This document shows positions 58,934 through 64,000 of a stretch of DNA of 64,000 nucleotides, piece by piece; the stretch's first letter is position 1; every line of letters begins with the position of its first letter. The notes beneath the pieces were generated by a model. The model was not told the origin of the DNA, ran no database searches, and worked only from the letters and a program-made list of their open reading frames with translations. Source of the stretch: CBDCMJ01 sp965218875 (GTDB taxonomy: Bacteria > Chloroflexota > Dehalococcoidia > Lucifugimonadales > UBA3495); assembly GCA_965218875.1 (NCBI GenBank), contig OZ244707.1:1116001-1180000 (forward strand). Direction: 5' to 3'. The position numbers were made by a program, and so were the translations under genes.

Positions 58934-60121
58934 ATGTCCACGCGACCGGGAGTTACCGGAGTAGAGGTGGTCCCCGACTTCCTGCGGATCGACGAACCCG
59001 CGGCGCCCGGCGGCGGTGATGGCTTCTACGGATGGCCCACCAAGGAGTTGAAGCCGGTCAATCTGCTGGACGACCAGGGGCGGGTGATGCGGGTGCGCAC
59101 GCCGGTAATGGACCTGGAAGGGCTGATCACCCCGGTGGACCTGCACTATGTGGTGCAGCACTTCGACGTCCCCGACGTGGTGCCCGCGGATAGATGGAAG
59201 CTTCAGGTCCACGGGGAGGTAAAGCGCCCGTTGACCCTCGACTACCAGACCCTGCGCCGATTCCCGGGCCACACGGTCCGCACGGTAATGGAATGCTCCG
59301 GCAGCGACGCCACCTTCTTCGAGTACTTCAAGGGCGAGGGACCCAAGCCGTCCCGCACCCAGGAGTGCATGATTCTCAGCGCCAGCGAGTGGACCGGGGT
59401 GCCTCTGGCCGCGGTCCTAAACGAGGCCGGCCTCACCGGCAGGGCCACCCACGTCCGCGCCGAAGGGTGGGACAAAGGGGTGCCCGCCACCGCCACCCCG
59501 GGCACGGAGCCCTTCTTCTACGACAAGGGACTGCCCCTGGAGAAGGCCCTGCATCCCGACACGCTGTTGGCCGTGGCCCAAAACGGCCGGCTCCTGGAAC
59601 ACCTGCACGGCGCTCCGGTGCGATTGATGGTCCCCGGGTGGTCGGGCAACTGGTCAGTCAAGTGGCTCTGGAACTTGGAGGTGCTGGACCATGAGCCGGA
59701 CTGCTGGTACCACTACAACTTCTACTACTATGGGGACTCGCCCGACGACCCCAATAAAGAACTGATCACCACCATCGGCGTCAAGTCCGTCGTCACCCAG
59801 CCCAACGACGACACGGGAACGCTGCCCCCGGGCCCCCACGTCATCCGGGGGTACGCCTGGAGCGGCGGCGGCGCCATTAGCCAGGTGGAAGTCAGCGTCG
59901 ACGGCGGGAACACGTGGCAGGCCGCCCGCCTGGAAGAGCCACGGGACCGGTTCATGTGGGTCCGGTGGTCCTATCTGTGGGAGGCCAACGAGAGCGGCAA
60001 GCATCGCCTCATGTCCCGGGCCACCGATGCGGCGGGCCGCGTGCAGTCCACCAAGCCCAGGTATAATATAATGAGGAAGAATTTCAGCGCTATCGTGGGC
60101 TACGACGTGGAGATCAAGTAG
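58934..60121 (+). CDS. Sulfite oxidase-like molybdopterin protein 1
   Basis: A 395-residue protein. The Mo ligand Cys is in RTVMECSGSDATFF; LMVPGWSGNWSVKWL is typical of the cofactor domain. A C-terminal Mo-co dimerisation (Ig-like) domain with YAWSGGGAISQVEVSVDGG starts at about 285. No signal peptide or haem domain. It oxidises sulfite or a related anion; the acceptor is unknown. Confidence 0.88.
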   Translation: MSTRPGVTGVEVVPDFLRIDEPAAPGGGDGFYGWPTKELKPVNLLDDQGRVMRVRTPVMDLEGLITPVDLHYVVQHFDVPDVVPADRWKLQVHGEVKRPLTLDYQTLRRFPGHTVRTVMECSGSDATFFEYFKGEGPKPSRTQECMILSASEWTGVPLAAVLNEAGLTGRATHVRAEGWDKGVPATATPGTEPFFYDKGLPLEKALHPDTLLAVAQNGRLLEHLHGAPVRLMVPGWSGNWSVKWLWNLEVLDHEPDCWYHYNFYYYGDSPDDPNKELITTIGVKSVVTQPNDDTGTLPPGPHVIRGYAWSGGGAISQVEVSVDGGNTWQAARLEEPRDRFMWVRWSYLWEANESGKHRLMSRATDAAGRVQSTKPRYNIMRKNFSAIVGYDVEIK

Positions 60122-60181
60122 CCCTGAGGGCGCTGGACGGCCCACGAGAACCGTCGGCTTCGCGCCCCTCTGCGGGAAGAC

Positions 60182-60532
60182 ATGCCAATAATCGAAAACA
60201 CCGACATAGCCATGGTCCCTCTGGCCGAGAAGGGGAGCGGGCGCAACCTAGTGTCCGTTGACACCGGCGCAACGGCCCTGACCATCAAGGAAGTGGAGCT
60301 TCACCCCGGCTACGTGGAGCGCCTGCACACCCACGACGTGGACGTGGCGGTGATGGTGATAGCGGGCGCGGTGCAGCTTGTCCTGGGGGACGAAGTCCGC
60401 ACCGTCCGCGCGGGCTGCACCATGCTGGCCCCGCCCGGAACCCCTCACAAGCTTATCAACAACCTCTGGGCCCCGGTCCAGCTATTGATCACCTATCCCA
60501 GCGGCGATCCGGCCATCACCTACCTGGAATAA
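60182..60532 (+). CDS. Small cupin-domain protein
   Basis: A 116-residue single cupin: ELHPGYVERLHTHDVDVAVMVI (motif 1, with HTHxxD) and LAPPGTPHKLIN (motif 2 His). Mononuclear metal likely; substrate unknown. It lies between the two sulfite-oxidase-like genes, 50-60 bases from either. Confidence 0.8.
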   Translation: MPIIENTDIAMVPLAEKGSGRNLVSVDTGATALTIKEVELHPGYVERLHTHDVDVAVMVIAGAVQLVLGDEVRTVRAGCTMLAPPGTPHKLINNLWAPVQLLITYPSGDPAITYLE

Positions 60533-60574
60533 GCAGGCCTGGAGTCAGCCGGCAGAACTTGTCCGGAGGAATAT

Positions 60575-61681
60575 ATGGCAGCCCAACAACTGGCAACGCA
60601 GGTCAAACCCCAACTCATCCCCACCAACGCGGGGCTTCGCAGCTATTCCTCGCCCCCCGTGGCCCTTCAGGAGAACGTCGTCCCCAACGATCTCTTCTAC
60701 ATCCGCAACCATTGGAAAGAATCTCCCAACATCGACGCCGACACCTACCGACTGGTGGTGGACGGCCAGGTGGAGCGTTCCCTCAGCCTCAGCTATCAGG
60801 ATCTCAAAGAATTGCCCCAGAAGCGGTTCCAGGTGACCTTCGAATGCTGCGGCAACAGCAATGTGCCGGAGTACTACACCAAATCGCTGCGCATTAGCTC
60901 GGTGATGGAGCCAATAAAGGGTCACGGCATCATGGGCAACGCCAAGTGGGCCGGGGTTTCCCTGTCCGACGTGCTGAGCTTGGCCGGGGTCAAGGACTCG
61001 GCGGTGGAAGTGATGTTCCGGGGCGCCGACCACGGCCCCGACGAGGTGGTGGGAGACCCTGCGGAAGTGACCTACGAACGTAGCCTTCCCCTGGCCAAGG
61101 CCCTACACCCCGACACTCTGCTGGCCTACGAAATGAACGGGGAACCGCTGCCCCAACACCACGGCTTTCCCCTGCGACTGTTGGTATCGGGATGGTACGG
61201 CATGAACTCGGTGAAATGGCTCGTGGGAATTCACGTCCTGGACCACGAGTTCAAAGGGTTCTACATGACCGACCGGTACATGGTCATGAACGAGCCGGGC
61301 AACCCCGTCCCCTACCGCTACTTCACCAAGTTGCTGATCAAGTCCATCTTCACCAACCCCGCGCCGGGGGAGACCGTCCCGGTGAGCGGCTACAACCTGG
61401 CCGGAGCTGCCTGGTCCGGGGAAGAGCAAGTGGTGAAAGTGGAGATAAGCTTCGACGGCGGCGCAACCTGGGACCCGGTGGACACGCTCCACCCCAGCAG
61501 CGGCTACTCCTGGAGCCGTTGGGAACACTACTGGGTCCCTCCCGGGCCAGGTCGCTATACGCTGATGTGCAAGGCCACCAACAACAAGGGTGAAACCCAG
61601 CCTATGGAATTCCCCAACAAGTGGGACGGGCGCGGGTACGGCAACAACATGGTGTTCCCTCACGAGGTAGAGGTCGGCTAA
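60575..61681 (+). CDS. Sulfite oxidase-like molybdopterin protein 2
   Basis: A 368-residue paralogue of the 58934 protein. Mo ligand Cys is in FQVTFECCGNSNV, then GMNSVKWLVGIHVLDH and the C-terminal domain GAAWSGEEQVVKVEISFDGG. FYIRNHWKESPNIDADTYRL is the usual N-terminal segment. Also without a signal peptide or haem domain. Confidence 0.88.
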   Translation: MAAQQLATQVKPQLIPTNAGLRSYSSPPVALQENVVPNDLFYIRNHWKESPNIDADTYRLVVDGQVERSLSLSYQDLKELPQKRFQVTFECCGNSNVPEYYTKSLRISSVMEPIKGHGIMGNAKWAGVSLSDVLSLAGVKDSAVEVMFRGADHGPDEVVGDPAEVTYERSLPLAKALHPDTLLAYEMNGEPLPQHHGFPLRLLVSGWYGMNSVKWLVGIHVLDHEFKGFYMTDRYMVMNEPGNPVPYRYFTKLLIKSIFTNPAPGETVPVSGYNLAGAAWSGEEQVVKVEISFDGGATWDPVDTLHPSSGYSWSRWEHYWVPPGPGRYTLMCKATNNKGETQPMEFPNKWDGRGYGNNMVFPHEVEVG

Positions 61682-61933
61682 TTGACGGCAGGGCGAATAC
61701 CCGTACCGGTACCCTTCATCCTGGTCGTTTCGGCGGTGGTCTTCTTACTGATCTTCTTCGGCGCCTGGGCCGTTTCGGTTGACGCCGCCAGTCAAGGCCG
61801 GTCGCTTTCCTTGGAGTTCGCCGGCGGCGTCGAGCCGGAGGCATCGGCGGCAGCCTCCAGTCGGGCTGCGTCCGCGGGAGACGGCGGCGAATGGTGGGAG
61901 AAAACCCTTCTCAAGGCGTGTCCGTTCCATTAA
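61682..61933 (+). CDS. Small membrane protein following the sulfite-oxidase-like gene
   Basis: An 83-residue frame starting with TTG directly after the stop (TAATTG). Residues about 8-31 form one membrane span (VPFILVVSAVVFLLIFFGAW); a CPF tail follows. Could anchor or accept electrons for the neighbour, but there is no haem-binding CxxCH. Existence moderately supported. Confidence 0.5.
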   Translation: MTAGRIPVPVPFILVVSAVVFLLIFFGAWAVSVDAASQGRSLSLEFAGGVEPEASAAASSRAASAGDGGEWWEKTLLKACPFH

Positions 61934-62159
61934 GCCACCGGCCGCGACCGTCTGGAGACCGCTCCGGACCCAGCCGTGGGCTTTTAAGCGCCGCCACTTG
62001 CCTCTGAGGTCCGCCCACGGTCCGACAAGCCCGCCGGGAACGCGCATCCTTTTCGGCAAGCCCGGACTGACCGGTAAAGGAAAATTCTATGGCCCTGCGG
62101 GTCCGCCGGGGGCCATACTCAGGTGGAAAATGTTTCGAATGATCACAGGTAGTTGATCT

Positions 62160-63557
62160 TTGGCCGTTACCGCTAAGCCCAAGCTTCGATTCGCGGCGCT
62201 GCCGCGTTTTGGCAGGCCCCACTACAGTTGGATCATCCTGGGAATCCTGGCCGCGGTGCAGGTCGTTGGACAGTCCATCGGCATGGCCGCCGGAATCATG
62301 GTGGCGCCCCTCAACGACCCGGAGGGTGACTTCGGTTGGAGCATCGGCGTTATCGGGGCCGGTCTGGCCACCTACTACCTGGTGGGGGCCATCGCTTCAC
62401 CCATCAGCGGCTGGCTCGCCGACCGCTACGGCCCTCACAAGACCTTGGTGGGAGCAGCGGCTCTCTACGCCCTGAGCATGGTCTTGCTGGCTTTCATCAC
62501 CAGCGTATGGCACTTCTTCCTCGTCTTCGGGGTCATGCTGGCCGTCACCCAGTCCCTCTCCATGGTGCCTTTGATCGCGGCGGTAAGCCACTGGTTCCGG
62601 CGACGGCACGGGCTCGGCGTCGGCATCCTGTGGGCTGCCGGGGGGCTGGGCGCCGCGGGGCTGGCTCCCTTGATCGGCTTCCTGCTGGAACACGTGGGCT
62701 GGCAGACTACGTTCTGGGCGATCGGCGTGGGCGGGAGCGGCATCATATTGCTGCTGGCGCCCTTCTTCCGAAACCGGCCGGCCGACGTGGGTATCAAGCC
62801 CTACGGCGCGTCCCACGACGATGCGGCCGACCTCGGCTGGAGCAAGATAGTGGAGGACCTTCGGATCAAGGTCTTCAACAAGCACATCCGGTCCACCAAG
62901 GAGTTCTGGAATCTGCCTCTGATTCACGGCCTGGGCTGCGCCGGCCACGGCATCATTCTTATCTACTCGATACCCATTGCCGTCGAGCAGGGCATCAGCC
63001 TGACTTCCGCCGCGCTAATCCTCAGCCTCATAAACATCTTCAGCATCGCCAGCCGGTTTATCACACCCATAGTCACCGAGTGGCTGGGCGGCAAGCTGGC
63101 GATGACCGCCGCCCTGACCCTGCAGGGCCTGACCGTGCTGGTGCTATTCTGGGCCCACGACACCTGGACCTTTTATCTGTTCGCCATCCTCTTCGGCATA
63201 GGATTTGGCGGCGAGATGTCCGCCTACCCCGTGGTGAACCGCCAATACTTCGGCGCCGGGCCCATCGGCATCTTCTATGGCATCGAGATTATGGGCGCCC
63301 TGCTGGGACACGCAGTGGCCACGGCCCTGGCGGGTTTCGTGATCTTCGTGACCGGCTCCTTTACGCCGATATTGATCATGTCCATGGGGTTTAGCTTCGT
63401 CGGGGTGCTGATGGTCCTGAATCTGGCCCCCGGATCGCGCCTGCTCATCCCGGACTGGGAGGACTCGTTGCCCCCTGAAGCCAAGACTCCCCAGCCGGAG
63501 GCGCCGCGCCGCCCGGCGCCAAACCCTCAGCTCGAGGGTCTGGCCCACTTCGAGTAA
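62160..63557 (+). CDS. MFS transporter, monocarboxylate-porter-like
   Basis: A 465-residue protein with twelve membrane segments. SPISGWLADRYGPHKTLVG is the loop 2-3 MFS motif, and FWAHDTWTFYLFAILFGIG is in the second half. The layout (HWFRRRHGLGVGILWAAGGLG) is like the oxalate/monocarboxylate group. TTG start at 62160. It may export or import the organosulfur compound handled by the genes before it. 226 bases separate it from the 61682 gene, with a TATGGCCC/GGGCCATA hairpin near 62088-62116. Confidence 0.87.
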   Translation: MAVTAKPKLRFAALPRFGRPHYSWIILGILAAVQVVGQSIGMAAGIMVAPLNDPEGDFGWSIGVIGAGLATYYLVGAIASPISGWLADRYGPHKTLVGAAALYALSMVLLAFITSVWHFFLVFGVMLAVTQSLSMVPLIAAVSHWFRRRHGLGVGILWAAGGLGAAGLAPLIGFLLEHVGWQTTFWAIGVGGSGIILLLAPFFRNRPADVGIKPYGASHDDAADLGWSKIVEDLRIKVFNKHIRSTKEFWNLPLIHGLGCAGHGIILIYSIPIAVEQGISLTSAALILSLINIFSIASRFITPIVTEWLGGKLAMTAALTLQGLTVLVLFWAHDTWTFYLFAILFGIGFGGEMSAYPVVNRQYFGAGPIGIFYGIEIMGALLGHAVATALAGFVIFVTGSFTPILIMSMGFSFVGVLMVLNLAPGSRLLIPDWEDSLPPEAKTPQPEAPRRPAPNPQLEGLAHFE

Positions 63558-63596
63558 TAGCGGCCTCACCGCGCCCTCCACCGACTTGAGTACGGC

Positions 63597-64000
63597 ATGA
63601 GCGAGCCGCGCCGCATCCTGCTAGGCACCGGCAATCCGGCGAAGCAGGACGTGTTGCGTTGGATGCTGGAGGGTCTTCCCCTTACGCCCACCACTCCGTC
63701 TCAATTGAACCTTCACACCGCACCCGATGAGTCGGGCGACACCCACGAGAACATCGCCAAAGCCAAAGCCTTGGACTGGTCCCGGGCCGGCTCGATGCTG
63801 TCCATCGCTTCCGACGGCGGGCTGGTGGTGCCCGTGCTGGGTCCCCGGTGGGAAAGCCGCTACACCCACCGGTTCGCCGGCCCCGACGCCACCGACGCTC
63901 AGCGTCTGGAGCGTTTACTGGAACTGATGAAGCCCTACCGCGGCGCTCAACGGGAGGCCGCCTGGGTGGAGGCGGTGGCTATCGCCGACCGGGGAGAGCT
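63597..64000 (+). CDS. RdgB/HAM1-like non-canonical purine NTP pyrophosphatase, 3' end beyond window
   Basis: 134 visible residues. ILLGTGNPAKQDVLRWML is the family's nucleotide-binding N-terminus (usually LATxNxxKxxE), SGDTHENIAKAKAL the second motif and IASDGGLVVPVLG the third (usually DDSGLxVxAL). It hydrolyses dITP/XTP. The region after it (WESRYTHRFAG) resembles PGxxSARxA less closely than usual. Truncated by the window. Confidence 0.8.
   Translation, partial: MSEPRRILLGTGNPAKQDVLRWMLEGLPLTPTTPSQLNLHTAPDESGDTHENIAKAKALDWSRAGSMLSIASDGGLVVPVLGPRWESRYTHRFAGPDATDAQRLERLLELMKPYRGAQREAAWVEAVAIADRGE

Overview
The window is high-GC bacterial chromosome. Its gene complement points to Chloroflexota, most likely Dehalococcoidia or the related SAR202 lineage. 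The pointers are: rsmH-ftsA-ftsZ together with no peptidoglycan-synthesis genes; comD/comE-like thiamine-diphosphate decarboxylase subunits; paired NIPSNAP genes beside an enolase-superfamily gene; a cyclase-family gene; and several sulfite-oxidase-like molybdenum proteins. This placement is inference from gene content. No rRNA, tRNA or CRISPR array was seen.

Layout. 1-3.5 kb: an iron-type ABC transporter (permease running off the left edge, ATPase on the other strand) and a DtxR/MntR-like metal regulator. 3.5-5.7 kb: sulfopyruvate/phosphonopyruvate-decarboxylase-like subunits, with a degenerate third copy. 5.7-7.9 kb: short repeats, a remnant of an Mrr-type nuclease and a zinc peptidase gene. 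7.9-13.4 kb: asnS and the cell-division operon rsmH-ftsA-ftsZ, with a strong promoter overlapped by an inverted repeat. 13.9-20.6 kb: two large secreted modular proteins (FN3, cadherin-like, LRR and metalloprotease parts), one carrying a 603-bp tandem duplication and a frameshift. 21-24 kb: tig-clpP followed by a remnant of clpX, then a ferredoxin. 24-36.4 kb: a long minus-strand housekeeping run (formyltransferase, PHP, xseB, xseA, efp, pepQ-like, aroQ, xerC/D-like, topA, dprA, cyclase, fmt).

36.5-48.2 kb is an accessory island of small orphan genes, palindromes, transposase remnants and one intact transposase gene. It holds the most unusual material. A ThsB-like TIR gene lies 8 bp from a gene for a small multi-spanning membrane protein and is a candidate two-gene defence system. 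Two paralogous HEPN/PaREP1-like genes each have a palindrome at the predicted transcription start. Two copies of a leader RNA have arms ordered A-B-A'-B', with a base change compensated between copies, and one copy sequesters the ribosome-binding site of the next gene.

48.4-50.1 kb carries a strongly promoted small RNA or leader encoding a 23-residue peptide, then rpsP-khpA-rimM. 50.3-56.3 kb holds a GNAT gene, two NIPSNAP genes, an enolase-superfamily gene, a PadR-like regulator with arsM, and a LmbE deacetylase. 56.5-63.5 kb is a co-oriented thiol/sulfite oxidation set: cysteine-dioxygenase-like, four-domain rhodanese, two sulfite-oxidase-like proteins, a cupin, a small membrane protein and an MFS transporter. 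The window ends inside a RdgB/HAM1-like gene. No searches were run: family calls rest on visible motifs.
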